The notes: generated by a model not told the origin, from the sequence alone. 23,837 nt of DNA from Dolosigranulum pigrum ATCC 51524 (GCF_000245815.1 NZ_JH601103.1:716902-740738), one strand, 5' to 3'; counted from the first letter of the stretch, positions 1-8,048 are shown. Program-made: numbers and translations.

Positions 1-72
1 GGCCCCTTGGTCAAGTGGTTAAGACATCGCCCTTTCACGGCGGTATCACGGGTTCGAATCCCGTAGGGGTCA
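1..72 (+). tRNA. tRNA-Glu (anticodon TTC)
   Basis: A full cloverleaf starts at the first base of the window. The acceptor GGCCCCT pairs with AGGGGTC at 65-71 (one G-T pair), with discriminator A72. The anticodon loop CTTTCAC places TTC at 34-36. A T-arm with GGTTCGAATC is present. No CCA is encoded: a T run follows. The gene starts at base 1, so the tRNA cluster probably continues upstream of the window. Confidence 0.95.
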
Positions 73-81
73 TTTTTTAAT

Positions 82-171
82 GGAGGATTACCCAAGTCCG
101 GCTGAAGGGAACGGTCTTGAAAACCGTCAGGCGTGTCAAAGCGTGCGGGAGTTCGAATCTCCCATCCTCCT
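82..171 (+). tRNA. tRNA-Ser (anticodon TGA)
   Basis: Acceptor GGAGGAT (82-88) pairs with ATCCTCC (164-170), followed by discriminator T171. The loop CTTGAAA gives anticodon TGA at 118-120. A long variable arm (about 128-145) marks a class II tRNA and supports serine. No CCA is encoded. It lies 9 nt after tRNA-Glu, so the genes are probably co-transcribed. Confidence 0.95.
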
Positions 172-195
172 TTTTAATAAATGACTAATTATTGT

Positions 196-269
196 GGTCC
201 CGTAGTGGAGCGGTTTAACACGCCTCCCTGTCACGGAGGAGATCGCCGGTTCAAATCCGGTCGGGATCG
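196..269 (+). tRNA. tRNA-Asp (anticodon GTC)
   Basis: Acceptor GGTCCCG (196-202) pairs with CGGGATC (262-268), with discriminator G269 as usual for aspartate. The loop CTGTCAC gives anticodon GTC at 230-232. The T-arm GGTTCAAATCC is present. CCA is not encoded. It is the third gene of the cluster. Confidence 0.95.
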
Positions 270-276
270 TAGATTT

Positions 277-349
277 GGCGCTGTAGCTCAGTTGGTAGAG
301 CAACGGATTGAAGCTCCGTGTGTCGGCAGTTCGACTCTGTCCAGCGCCA
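277..349 (+). tRNA. tRNA-Phe (anticodon GAA)
   Basis: Acceptor GGCGCTG (277-283) pairs with CAGCGCC (342-348), with discriminator A349. The anticodon stem ACGGA/TCCGT encloses TTGAAGC, giving GAA at 310-312. It is the last tRNA before the cluster's terminator, and CCA is not encoded. Confidence 0.95.
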
Positions 350-414
350 TTTTTAGTGGTTTTTATTGTGAATAAAAGAACAAAATTATATAAGTTAATT
401 TGACTGCAATTTTT

Positions 415-451
415 GGTGTTGGTGAGGGATTCTCCTTGCGAGCACCTTTTT
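415..451 (+). terminator. Probable terminator of the tRNA cluster
   Basis: GGTGTT (415-420) pairs with AGCACC (441-446) around an inner AGG/CCT pairing, followed by five T residues. It is the first hairpin plus T-run downstream of tRNA-Phe. The inner part of the stem is imperfect. Confidence 0.6.
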
Positions 452-480
452 GTGTGTTAAACTAAAAAGGAAATCATACG

Positions 481-660
481 GATCAAAAACATTATCGTGG
501 ACTAAAGCGATATGAAAAAATGATTATTGATCAGTTGCTGGCTTATGATGAATCATTAAAACAGATGTAAGAGGTCTATCAATGTTTTATGCAAGATTGA
601 AAAAATCGTTCAATTTATCCATCCATCAATTTCATGGGGAGAGATAAAATCAAACGATTC
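481..660 (+). pseudogene. Decayed ISL3-family transposase fragment
   Basis: Reading from 481, the frame gives QKHYRGLKRYEKM, then IIDQLLAYDESLKQM, a stop at 568-570, EVYQCFMQD, and a second stop at 598-600. The segment LLAYDxxLKxxYEVYQxF is, from memory, typical of the C-terminal half of ISL3-family transposases. No start codon, ribosome binding site, 5' half or terminal inverted repeats are visible, and two in-frame stops interrupt about 60 codons. It is therefore a remnant rather than a gene. It lies just after the tRNA cluster, a common insertion site, and its 3' end runs toward the end of the minus-strand CDF gene. The family call rests on motif memory, not on an alignment. Confidence 0.5.
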
Positions 661-687
661 ATTCTGTTATTGATATTGTGGAAGAGC

Positions 688-1569
688 CTAGATTTTATGC
701 ATGCTTAGCGGTTCAACATGGACATCTGTATGCATGACATCAAATTGTTTAAATAATAATTCCTCAACTTCTTCAGTTAAGTCATGGCTAGTTTGGACGC
801 TCATTTCGCCGTTAACGACAATTGTAATATCAACATAAATATTATTGCCGTACATTCGAGCTTTTAAAGAAACAATTTGTTGGATATCTTCTATTTTAAT
901 AATAGAAGAGTGGTATTGAGCGAGTAGTTCTTGATCGAAACCATCAGAGAGGGAAAAAACGTTCTCTGAGGCGATTTCAATTCCGGTCTTTAATATAATT
1001 AGACCCACAATAATGGCCATCACATAATCTATCCACCATAGTGAAAAAGTAGCAGCAAAGATAGCGACTGATGTTCCTAAACTAGTTAGGGCATCAGCTA
1101 AATTATCTTTCGCAACAGCTTTTAATCCTTTACTATGTGTTTTACGAGAGAGGTTTAAGTTATAGCGGTAAACGCCCCACATTACTGTAGCTGAGATCAA
1201 TCCAACACTAGCTGCGAGTGGATTTGAAATAGTTAATTCCCCGTTCAATATGTTGCCAATAGCATCAATTAAGACTTGCATTCCCAGTAAAATCATAATA
1301 AATGAAGTGAGTAAGCTGGCGATAGATTCGGCTTTCCAATGCCCATAGGGATGATTCTCATCAGGGGGAATGCGAGATGTACGCATACCAATTAACATGG
1401 CAACGGATGAAATAACATCACCAAAGTTATTCAATCCATCTGCGATCAAGGAAGAAGCATTAAAGAAAAAACCTACAGCAAGCTTTAAACCAGCCATTAA
1501 TATGTAAACAGCAATACTTATTTTAGTTCCTTTTTCAGATTCCTGTAATCGTTCTACTTGTTTGGACAC
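688..1569 (-). CDS. Cation diffusion facilitator (CDF) exporter, probably Mn2+
   Basis: A membrane transporter of 293 residues that should export a divalent metal in exchange for protons. About six hydrophobic segments are followed by a cytoplasmic C-terminal domain (about residues 205-290). The CDF signature ENHPYGHWKAESIA lies at 71-84. The transport-site residues appear as N47-xxx-D51 in TM2 and D155-xxx-D159 in TM5. Zn-CDF proteins usually have HxxxD in TM5, while DxxxD is the pattern of the Mn-type branch (MntE-like), so manganese is inferred. The start is GTG at 1569-1567, with AAGGAGG seven bases upstream; no ATG lies nearby. It lies downstream of guaB in the same direction, with a terminator and a weak promoter between them. 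The length is normal for the family. The family is secure; the metal is less so. Confidence 0.85.
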   Translation of the reverse strand: MSKQVERLQESEKGTKISIAVYILMAGLKLAVGFFFNASSLIADGLNNFGDVISSVAMLIGMRTSRIPPDENHPYGHWKAESIASLLTSFIMILLGMQVLIDAIGNILNGELTISNPLAASVGLISATVMWGVYRYNLNLSRKTHSKGLKAVAKDNLADALTSLGTSVAIFAATFSLWWIDYVMAIIVGLIILKTGIEIASENVFSLSDGFDQELLAQYHSSIIKIEDIQQIVSLKARMYGNNIYVDITIVVNGEMSVQTSHDLTEEVEELLFKQFDVMHTDVHVEPLSMHKI

Positions 1570-1595
1570 GGGTAAACCTCCTTATATAGATGTAT

Positions 1596-1625
1596 ATGTT
1601 ACCATATTCTAAGTATTTGGTGCAA
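1596..1625 (-). promoter_or_regulatory. Possible promoter of the CDF gene
   Basis: On the minus strand, TTGCAC (1625-1620) and TAACAT (1601-1596) are 18 nt apart. The site lies just downstream of the guaB terminator and about 27 nt before the GTG start. The -10 match is weak. Confidence 0.35.
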
Positions 1626-1659
1626 ATTAAAACCCGAAGCGTTATATAACGCTTCGGGT
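1622..1659 (-). terminator. guaB terminator (perfect palindrome)
   Basis: ACCCGAAGCGTTAT (1632-1645) and its exact reverse complement (1646-1659) form a 28-nt perfect palindrome. Read on the minus strand it is followed by TTTTAATTTG. It begins 11 nt after the guaB stop and separates guaB from the CDF gene. Confidence 0.85.
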
Positions 1660-1669
1660 CAAAAACGAG

Positions 1670-3151
1670 TTAGGATTTACGTGAATAGTTAGGTGATTCT
1701 TTTGTAATTTGTACATCATGAGGATGTGATTCAGCTAATCCAGTATTACTCATTTGAACAAATTGAGCTTTTTCATGTAAGTCTTTAATTTGAGCTGTTC
1801 CACAGTAACCCATACCGGAGCGTACACCACCGGCTAGTTGATATAAGATATCCTGAACAGATCCTTTATAAGCCACTCGACCTTCAATTCCTTCTGGGAC
1901 ACGTTTGTCGGCAGCTGTTTCAGCTTGGAAGTAACGATCGCCTGAACCGCTGCGCATCGCGCCAATACTCCCCATACCACGATAGGTCTTAAAGCGTCGT
2001 CCTTCAAAAATCTCAAATTCTCCAGGCGACTCATCGGTTCCGGCTAACATACTGCCTAACATAACAGCGGCTCCACCTGCTGCTAGAGCCTTCACAATAT
2101 CACCAGAGTACTTAATTCCACCATCAGCAATAACTGGCACATCCAGCTTTCTTGCAGCCGAAGCCGCTTCATAGATTGCTGTTAGCTGTGGGACACCAAC
2201 ACCAGCTACAATTCGAGTCGTACAAATGGAACCAGGACCAATTCCAACTTTCACCACATCGGCACCTGCATCGATCAGTGCTCGTGTCCCTTCAGCTGTT
2301 GCCACATTACCAGCAATTAAGACAACATCAGGATACTGCTGACGAATTTCTTCAACTTTTTTCAGCACACCGGCACTGTGCCCGTGTGCTGTATCAATCA
2401 CCAGCGCATCAACTTCAGCCTTAATTAAAGCATCGATTCGTGCATCGGTATCGGAACCAATACCAACTGCAGCTGCAACAACTAAGCGGCCATGTTTATC
2501 TTTTGCTGCATCAGGATAGGCGATGACTTTATCAATATCCTTAATTGTAATTAAACCAGCTAATTTGTTATCTTCATCGACAAGCGGTAATTTTTCGATG
2601 CGATTTTGATGTAAGATTTTTTCAGCTTCATCTAATGTTGTTCCTATGGGTGCTGTAATTAGCTTATCAGCGGTCATATACGTATCAATAGTATCTCCCA
2701 TATGTTCGACAAAGCGAATATCACGATTGGTTAAAATACCGACTAGTTGTTGTGTTTCAGCACTATCTACAATCGGTACACCACTAATTTTGAACTTGGC
2801 CATTAGATGATTAGCTTGCTCAATTGTATCAGTCGGTGTTAAGAAAAAGGGTTTGCGAATCACACCATTTTCTGAACGTTTGACGCGATCAACCTCCGCT
2901 GCTTGTGCATCAATCGGCATATTTTTATGAATCACACCGAGCCCGCCTGCACGTGCCATAGCGATCGCCATCTCCGATTCAGTTACAGTATCCATTCCCG
3001 CACTGATAATAGGTAAATTAAGGGGCAATTTTTCGCTTAACGAAGTCGCTAGTGATACTTCTTGGGGAAGTACTTCACTGTAGCCGGGTACTAATAAGAC
3101 ATCATCGAAAGTCAATCCTTCTCGATCAAATTTATGATCCCACACACTCAC
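1670..3151 (-). CDS. guaB: Inosine-5'-monophosphate dehydrogenase
   Basis: Catalyses NAD-dependent oxidation of IMP to XMP, the committed step of GMP synthesis, in the cytoplasm. At 493 residues it has the usual length. The N-terminal barrel starts with LTFDDVLL; two CBS domains occupy about 98-212. The active-site loop GPGSICTTRIVAGVGVPQ places the catalytic cysteine at 310. The flap region contains YRGMGSIGAM. The start is GTG at 3151-3149: the ATG overlapping it upstream runs straight into TGA, and AGAGGA lies about 9 nt before the GTG. A promoter with 17-nt spacing lies about 32 nt upstream, so the 5' leader is too short for a purine riboswitch. It is single-gene by its own terminator. 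No residue looks abnormal. Confidence 0.98.
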   Translation of the reverse strand: MSVWDHKFDREGLTFDDVLLVPGYSEVLPQEVSLATSLSEKLPLNLPIISAGMDTVTESEMAIAMARAGGLGVIHKNMPIDAQAAEVDRVKRSENGVIRKPFFLTPTDTIEQANHLMAKFKISGVPIVDSAETQQLVGILTNRDIRFVEHMGDTIDTYMTADKLITAPIGTTLDEAEKILHQNRIEKLPLVDEDNKLAGLITIKDIDKVIAYPDAAKDKHGRLVVAAAVGIGSDTDARIDALIKAEVDALVIDTAHGHSAGVLKKVEEIRQQYPDVVLIAGNVATAEGTRALIDAGADVVKVGIGPGSICTTRIVAGVGVPQLTAIYEAASAARKLDVPVIADGGIKYSGDIVKALAAGGAAVMLGSMLAGTDESPGEFEIFEGRRFKTYRGMGSIGAMRSGSGDRYFQAETAADKRVPEGIEGRVAYKGSVQDILYQLAGGVRSGMGYCGTAQIKDLHEKAQFVQMSNTGLAESHPHDVQITKESPNYSRKS

Positions 3152-3182
3152 ATTTCCACATCCTCTCTTTATATTGTTTCAT

Positions 3183-3211
3183 AGTTTACCGAAAGAATGA
3201 ATGAAAGTCAA
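3183..3211 (-). promoter_or_regulatory. guaB promoter
   Basis: On the minus strand, TTGACT (3211-3206) and TAAACT (3188-3183) are separated by 17 nt. The inferred start of transcription falls about 20-25 nt before the GTG start codon of guaB. Confidence 0.7.
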
Positions 3212-3360
3212 TTATTTCTCGATATTTTTAAGTTTTAGTGAGAAATTAAACGGATAATTAAGTAGAATAAGGGATATATTAATGTTAGATGTGAAAGTAG
3301 TTGCCAGTTGCTAATGTGATAGGCCGATAGGGGGACGTAATTGGGAGCTATATGTTGCTA

Positions 3361-3412
3361 TTGAGCGTATTGTTCGATAAAATACAATAAGAGAGAATGA
3401 GAATCGTTTTCA
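3361..3412 (+). promoter_or_regulatory. Promoter with Fur-type operator for the iron transporter
   Basis: TTGAGC (3361-3366) and TACAAT (3383-3388) are 16 nt apart. Immediately downstream, TGAGAATCGTTTTCA (3398-3412) matches the 7-1-7 Fur inverted repeat TGATAATnATTATCA at most positions. A repressor bound there would cover the transcription start, so iron repression of the following three genes is inferred. PerR-like repressors read similar boxes. Confidence 0.75.
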
Positions 3413-3437
3413 ATTAGACAGAAGAAGGATGGTTATA

Positions 3438-4412
3438 GTGATTTTTCAGCAAGATAGATTCATTAGGCAAGTAACCAGCCTGATTATTGTAGGCATATTA
3501 GCGGTAGTATCTATATTTATTGGAGTTCAGAACTTGACCTTAGTTGACTTGTTTTCGTTAACTGATTCGCAACGTATTGTGTTATTTTCAACCCGTATTC
3601 CGCGGACAATTAGCTTGATATTAGCAGGCGCAACTTTATCAGTATCAGGGTTACTAATGCAACAATTAACGCAAAATAAGTTTGTCTCCCCCACGACTGC
3701 CGGAACAATGTCTAGTGCTCGTTTAGGTGTTGTGTTAGCATTAGTTTTATTCGGTAGTCAAACGTTTTTCCATCAAATTTTATTTGCTTTTTTATTTGCA
3801 ACTGTGGGAACATTTATTTTTACTCTCTTTTTACGCCAAATAAAATCCAATCGTTCGATTATGGTGCCACTTGTCGGTATGATGTTAGGTAATATTATTG
3901 GCTCAGTGGGAACCTTTTTTGCTTTACGGTATGAAGTAGTTCAAAATGTGACATCTTGGCTGCAAGGGAATTTTTCGATGGTGAGCTCGAGTAATTATTT
4001 ATTGATCTATTTAGCTATTCCTATCTTAATTGTTATTTATTTGTTTGCACACTATTTTACGGTGATGAGCTTAGGGAAGGATATTGTCACTGAGTTGGGA
4101 GTTTCTTATCATAGAATTGAACTGATCGGTATTGTGGTTGTAGCATTGGGAACAACGGCAGTATTATTGACAGCAGGGTCTATTCCATTTTTGGGCATTA
4201 TTGTGCCGAATCTGGTTGCGATGAAAGTAGGGGATAACTTTCGCCAGATATTATTTCCAACGGCTGTTATTGGTGCAGGTTTTACATTGATTTCTGATAT
4301 GGTGGCTCGTTTAGTGATTTATCCATATGAGTTGCCAATTAGTGTGGTGATCGGTATTTTTGGGAGTATCCTCTTCTTATATTTACTGTTGCGAGGTGAG
4401 CATCATGTTTAA
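3438..4412 (+). CDS. Iron-siderophore ABC transporter permease, YclN-like
   Basis: Inner-membrane permease of the FecCD/BtuC type, probably one half of a heterodimeric channel for a ferric siderophore. It has about nine or ten hydrophobic segments. It carries the stretch LLMQQLTQNKFVSPTTAGTM and the later LVGMMLGNIIGSVGTFFA, close to what I remember of Bacillus subtilis YclN (petrobactin uptake). The coupling-loop region GxxxLGxxxxRI lies near residue 225. An ATG at 3429 is in frame but abuts the AGAAGAAGG ribosome site with no spacing. GTG at 3438 lies 8 nt after AAGGA and gives MIFQQDRF, so I prefer it (324 residues). The stop overlaps the next gene's start by 8 nt, indicating an operon and translational coupling. 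It is expected to be Fur-repressed. Confidence 0.88.
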   Translation: MIFQQDRFIRQVTSLIIVGILAVVSIFIGVQNLTLVDLFSLTDSQRIVLFSTRIPRTISLILAGATLSVSGLLMQQLTQNKFVSPTTAGTMSSARLGVVLALVLFGSQTFFHQILFAFLFATVGTFIFTLFLRQIKSNRSIMVPLVGMMLGNIIGSVGTFFALRYEVVQNVTSWLQGNFSMVSSSNYLLIYLAIPILIVIYLFAHYFTVMSLGKDIVTELGVSYHRIELIGIVVVALGTTAVLLTAGSIPFLGIIVPNLVAMKVGDNFRQILFPTAVIGAGFTLISDMVARLVIYPYELPISVVIGIFGSILFLYLLLRGEHHV

Positions 4413-5367
4413 AAAGAAACGGGGCAAGTTAATTATAGGATGGCTAAGTATCGCAGTAGTAGTAGGCGTCGGTTTATATTTGTTTTATAATACACGTGGT
4501 CAATTAAGTTTTGCTTTAAAATTAAGAAGTCGGCGAATTCCTGCTTTCTTTATAGTGGGGACTTCTACAACTATAGCAACTATTATTTTTCAGACAATGA
4601 CGCGCAATCATATCTTAAGTCCAAGTATTATTGGTTTAGATAGTTTGTTCGTTTTTATTCAGACCAGTACGATATTTTTCTTTGGAGCTAGAAGTCTATT
4701 AATCACCAATAAACCACTTAATTTTATACTGAGTGTGAGCGTTATGTTGTTGGTAGGTTTAGGGTTATTTTATCTATTTTTTAAGCGGTATGCTGGACGA
4801 ATATTTTTATTATTAATGACGGGGGTAATTTTTGGGACATTGATGCGTCATTTAACGACTTTTATGCAGGCGATGATTGATCCAAATGAATTTCAACGTG
4901 TGCTCGCTCAGACACTACCTAGCTTTAACAAAATAGATCAGACATTGATTGTATTAACTGTAGGTATTTGTACACCCATTATTGTTTATTTATTTAAAAT
5001 ATCTTCGACATTAGATGTTCTACATCTGGGAGATGATTATGCCCAAAATTTAGGTGTGCCCGTTCAGCAGTTACAATTTAAGTTATTTCTCTTGATTAGT
5101 GTACTAACTGCGGTATCAACTGCTCTCGTTGGTCCAATGACATTTCTCGGGTTTATCGGTGCAAATGTTAGTTATCAGTTATTAAAGACTTATAAACATG
5201 CTGTTTTATTGATCGGGGGCAGTTTAATAACGATTGTGATTTTGTTATATAGTCAATTAATCATTGAGCATCTATTACCCTTTCGAACAAATGTAGGGGT
5301 TATTATTGAATTAATTGGAGGGGTTTATTTCTTATCTATGTTGTTGAAAGAAAGGAGTCAACTATAG
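4405..5367 (+). CDS. Iron-siderophore ABC transporter permease, YclO-like
   Basis: Second FecCD-type membrane subunit, about 320 residues with nine or ten hydrophobic segments. Motifs include RIPAFFIVG near the first transmembrane region, IIFQTMTRNHILSPSIIGLDSL, and TALVGPMTFLGFIGANVS at the ATPase-coupling end. These resemble YclO of Bacillus. The ATG at 4405 follows GAGGTGAG at good spacing and overlaps the previous stop. The frame stays open back to an upstream ATG at 4360, but that would sit deep inside the previous gene and lacks its own ribosome site. The gene is followed after 2 nt by the ATPase gene. With the upstream permease it should form the translocation pore. Confidence 0.88.
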   Translation: MFKKKRGKLIIGWLSIAVVVGVGLYLFYNTRGQLSFALKLRSRRIPAFFIVGTSTTIATIIFQTMTRNHILSPSIIGLDSLFVFIQTSTIFFFGARSLLITNKPLNFILSVSVMLLVGLGLFYLFFKRYAGRIFLLLMTGVIFGTLMRHLTTFMQAMIDPNEFQRVLAQTLPSFNKIDQTLIVLTVGICTPIIVYLFKISSTLDVLHLGDDYAQNLGVPVQQLQFKLFLLISVLTAVSTALVGPMTFLGFIGANVSYQLLKTYKHAVLLIGGSLITIVILLYSQLIIEHLLPFRTNVGVIIELIGGVYFLSMLLKERSQL

Positions 5368-5369
5368 TT

Positions 5370-6125
5370 ATGTTGGAGTTGAAAAATGTAACGAAGACAT
5401 TTGGGAAAAAGACAGTTATTCATAATGTGAGTTTGCCTGTAGAAAAGGGAAAGTTAACAGCTTGTATTGGACCGAATGGCGCGGGGAAGAGTACATTATT
5501 AGAAATGATTAGTTGCTTAATTCCTTATGAACAGGGGAATATTATACTTGATGGCAAAGAGGTTAAGATGTATCAACCAGAAGAGTTAGCGAAGCGGTTA
5601 TCTGTTCTAAAACAGTCTAATCATCTGAATGTTCGGCTAACTGTTCGTGAGCTAGTTGCGTTTGGACGTTTTCCCTATACTAAAGGTCGTCTAAGTGAAC
5701 AGTGCCATCGTGTGATCGATAATGCTCTGCATTATTTAGGGCTAGATAAGTTGCAAGGTCAATATATTGATACATTATCTGGAGGTCAATTACAACGGGC
5801 ATTAATTGCAATGGTTTTATGCCAAGATACGGATTATATCTTATTGGATGAACCATTGAATAACTTAGATATGAATTTTGGTGTGAAGATGATGCAGACA
5901 ATCCGTCAGTTAGTGGATGAATTGAACAAGACGATTGTGACAGTTGTACATGATGTTAACTTCGCAGCAGCTTATGCAGATAATATTATTGCGATGAAAG
6001 ATGGCCAGTTGTTCCGAGCGGGATCAGTTGATGATATTATGAAAAAGGATGTACTCGATGAGCTGTTTGGGATGGATATTCAAGTAGTTGAGAATGGTGG
6101 CAAGAAATTTATTATGTATTATTAA
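5370..6125 (+). CDS. Iron-siderophore ABC transporter ATP-binding protein, YclP-like
   Basis: Cytoplasmic ATPase that powers the two permeases. At 251 residues it has the usual FecE/FhuC length. Walker A GPNGAGKST is at 34-42, the Q-loop region follows LKQSN near 80, the signature LSGGQLQR is at 136-143, Walker B YILLDEP at 156-162, the D-loop NNLD follows, and the switch histidine is H194 in VVHDVNFA. AAAGGAGT precedes the ATG across the end of the second permease gene. It is the last gene of the operon. A substrate-binding lipoprotein, which normally accompanies this set (YclQ), is not found next to it: a terminator and the converging ald gene follow. The binding protein must be encoded elsewhere or be shared. 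Confidence 0.93.
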   Translation: MLELKNVTKTFGKKTVIHNVSLPVEKGKLTACIGPNGAGKSTLLEMISCLIPYEQGNIILDGKEVKMYQPEELAKRLSVLKQSNHLNVRLTVRELVAFGRFPYTKGRLSEQCHRVIDNALHYLGLDKLQGQYIDTLSGGQLQRALIAMVLCQDTDYILLDEPLNNLDMNFGVKMMQTIRQLVDELNKTIVTVVHDVNFAAAYADNIIAMKDGQLFRAGSVDDIMKKDVLDELFGMDIQVVENGGKKFIMYY

Positions 6126-6145
6126 TAACACCATGGTAAATAAAG

Positions 6146-6179
6146 AAAAAGCAGTCACCTTAATAGGTGACTGCTTTTT
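6146..6179. terminator. Bidirectional terminator between the iron operon and ald
   Basis: GCAGTCACCT (6151-6160) and AGGTGACTGC (6165-6174) form a perfect 10-bp stem with loop TAAT. It is flanked by AAAAA and TTTTT, so it works on both strands for the convergent genes. Confidence 0.92.
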
Positions 6180-6196
6180 GATTAGCTAATAAATGA

Positions 6197-7306
6197 TTAG
6201 AGCAAGCTTTTAATATCGACATATTCAAAATTGAATGTGTCTGCAACTGCTTTATTAGTTAGTTGTTTCTGGTAGGTATTAATACCCGTTTGGATGCTGG
6301 CATCTGTTCGAGCAGCTTCTTCAACACCTTTGCGAGCAAGTGTTCGGGTGTAAGGAAGAGTCACATTTGTTAAGGCAGCTGTTGAGGTTCGTGGCACGGC
6401 GCCTGGAATGTTTGCGACTGTGTAATGTAAGACACCATGTTTCGTATAGACGGGATCTTCGTGGGTGGTCGCATGGGTGGATGTTTCCACATTACCCCCT
6501 TGGTCGATGGCGATATCGACTACAACAGAACCGGCCTCCATTGATTGGATCATTTTTTCTGTAATTAAGGTAGGTGCTTTCGCTCCGGCAATTAAGACCC
6601 CAGTAACGACCAAATCAGCATCTTTAACGACGCGGGCGATGTTAGATTGGGTGGACATTAAGGTCTCAACTTGACCGTTAAAGGCATCATCAACAGTATC
6701 TAAAGTCGATGGATTAATATCTAAGACAGTCACATTGGCGCGCATTCCATGGGCGATTCGAGCCGCATTCATTCCAACAACACCACCACCAATGATAACA
6801 ACATTCGCACGACGTACACCAGGCACAGCACCTAAGAAAATACCTTTTCCACCGTGTACTTTTTCTAAATGATGAGCTCCTGCTTGGACCGCCATTCGTC
6901 CAGCTACTTCACTCATCGGTGTCAGCAACGGAAGTTTTCCGTCCTTTTCAATTGTTTCATAGGCAATAGCAGTTACACCACTATCAATTAGTTCTTGGGT
7001 TAAGCGTTCTGCTGCTGCTAAGTGTAAGTACGTAAATAAAATTAAGCCATCGTAGAAATATTTATACTCAGATTCAAGTGGTTCTTTCACCTTTACGACC
7101 ATTTCTGCTGTCCACACTTCCTCAGCACTATCGCAAATTTTTGCACCAGCTTCTCGGTAAGCTTCATCGGTAAAAGATGAGCCAAGTCCAGCATTTGTCT
7201 CAATCCATACCTCGTGACCATCTCGGACTAATTCTTTTACATTATCAGGCGTCATAGCCACCCGATTTTCTAAATTTTTAATCTCTTTAGGGACACCAAT
7301 TTTCAT
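6197..7306 (-). CDS. ald: Alanine dehydrogenase
   Basis: NAD-dependent reversible deamination of L-alanine to pyruvate and ammonia; a soluble, usually hexameric enzyme. At 369 residues it is full length. The N-terminus MKIGVPKEIKNLENRVAMTP is the family hallmark. Catalytic lysine K74 (VVKVKEP) and H95 (TYLHLAAA) are present, as are the Rossmann loop GGGVVG at 173-178 and D268 in DIAIDQGG. The ATG at 7306 follows GAAGGAGGAATTGTA. It diverges from the YktB-like gene at about 100 nt and converges on the iron operon. The likely -10 is TATAAT (7346-7341 on the minus strand) with a poor -35. A role in alanine catabolism or in balancing alanine for the cell wall is inferred. Confidence 0.97.
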   Translation of the reverse strand: MKIGVPKEIKNLENRVAMTPDNVKELVRDGHEVWIETNAGLGSSFTDEAYREAGAKICDSAEEVWTAEMVVKVKEPLESEYKYFYDGLILFTYLHLAAAERLTQELIDSGVTAIAYETIEKDGKLPLLTPMSEVAGRMAVQAGAHHLEKVHGGKGIFLGAVPGVRRANVVIIGGGVVGMNAARIAHGMRANVTVLDINPSTLDTVDDAFNGQVETLMSTQSNIARVVKDADLVVTGVLIAGAKAPTLITEKMIQSMEAGSVVVDIAIDQGGNVETSTHATTHEDPVYTKHGVLHYTVANIPGAVPRTSTAALTNVTLPYTRTLARKGVEEAARTDASIQTGINTYQKQLTNKAVADTFNFEYVDIKSLL

Positions 7307-7340
7307 TACAATTCCTCCTTCATCGGGTTCAGTCTACCAT

Positions 7341-7387
7341 ATTATATGACCGCTTTCAAAGGAAAAGCACTCATCATATGGTATAAT
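7341..7387. promoter_or_regulatory. Divergent promoters of ald and the YktB-like gene
   Basis: Plus strand: the extended -10 TGGTATAAT at 7379-7387 lies 22 nt before the YktB-like start, with no clear -35. Minus strand: TATAAT at 7346-7341 lies about 35 nt before the ald start. The two -10 boxes lie about 36 nt apart, so the promoters face away from each other and RNA polymerase sites may compete. Confidence 0.6.
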
Positions 7388-7409
7388 ATAAACAAATAGG
7401 AGGGATAAA

Positions 7410-8048
7410 ATGAAACAAGTATTTAAACCCAATGTGTATAAAATTTTTGATATCGATGGTCTGGATGAAAGAATGGCAGCGATTCGCGCTGAGATTCAAC
7501 CAGTGTTTCAAGCGATTGGAGATGAGTTTCAGCCGGATGTGAACGAACAACTAAATATGCATGGCGTGTTCCATATTGCGCAGCATGCCCGTCGCACGAA
7601 GAATCCACCGTCTAGTACATGGTGTGCAATGGGTGGCGATTCCCGTGGTTATAAAAAGTATCCACATCTGCAAGTACAAGTTAACGGTGATTATATTTTT
7701 GTTGGACTGGCTTTAATTGACAATCCGAATTTTGAAGCTGAGATGATTCATGATTTGTTGGTGAACCGTCTGACGTGGCAAGGTCTTCCCGAAGATGTTG
7801 TCCTTATTCCAGATCATACAAAAGAAGCGTACAAGCCTTTTACGGAAGAAACGATGGAACACGTGTTGCAGCGCGTACTTGACGTCAAAAAAGGCGAAAT
7901 CATGATTGGACGGGTTATTGAGCCAGGAAGTGACTTATTGGAGGATGCAACAGAACAAACCGCCTTTATAAAAGCGAGTATTGATTTGATTTTACCGCTT
8001 TATGCACAAACCTTGCAAACTTATCGAAGAGCGGAAGAAAAGAAGTAA
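7410..8048 (+). CDS. DUF1054 / UPF0637 family protein (YktB-like)
   Basis: A soluble 212-residue protein of the YktB family; molecular function unknown. Visible features are the N-terminal VFKPNVYKIFDIDGLDERM, HIAQHARRTKNPPSSTWCAMG near 50-70, GDSRGYKKYPHLQVQ near 71-85, and IGRVIEPGSDLL near 170. These conserved blocks and the length match the family. No signal peptide or membrane segment is present. The ATG at 7410 has an excellent ribosome site (TAGGAGGGATAAA). The gene stands alone: divergent from ald and followed by a separate promoter for the next gene. Confidence 0.9.
   Translation: MKQVFKPNVYKIFDIDGLDERMAAIRAEIQPVFQAIGDEFQPDVNEQLNMHGVFHIAQHARRTKNPPSSTWCAMGGDSRGYKKYPHLQVQVNGDYIFVGLALIDNPNFEAEMIHDLLVNRLTWQGLPEDVVLIPDHTKEAYKPFTEETMEHVLQRVLDVKKGEIMIGRVIEPGSDLLEDATEQTAFIKASIDLILPLYAQTLQTYRRAEEKK

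Noticed and set aside
181..375. A 64-codon open frame across the tRNA-Asp and tRNA-Phe genes
   Set aside because: It lies entirely over two well-formed tRNAs and has no ribosome binding site.
3152..3211. A purine riboswitch before guaB
   Set aside because: The promoter lies so close to the start codon that the leader is only about 20-25 nt, with no room for an aptamer.
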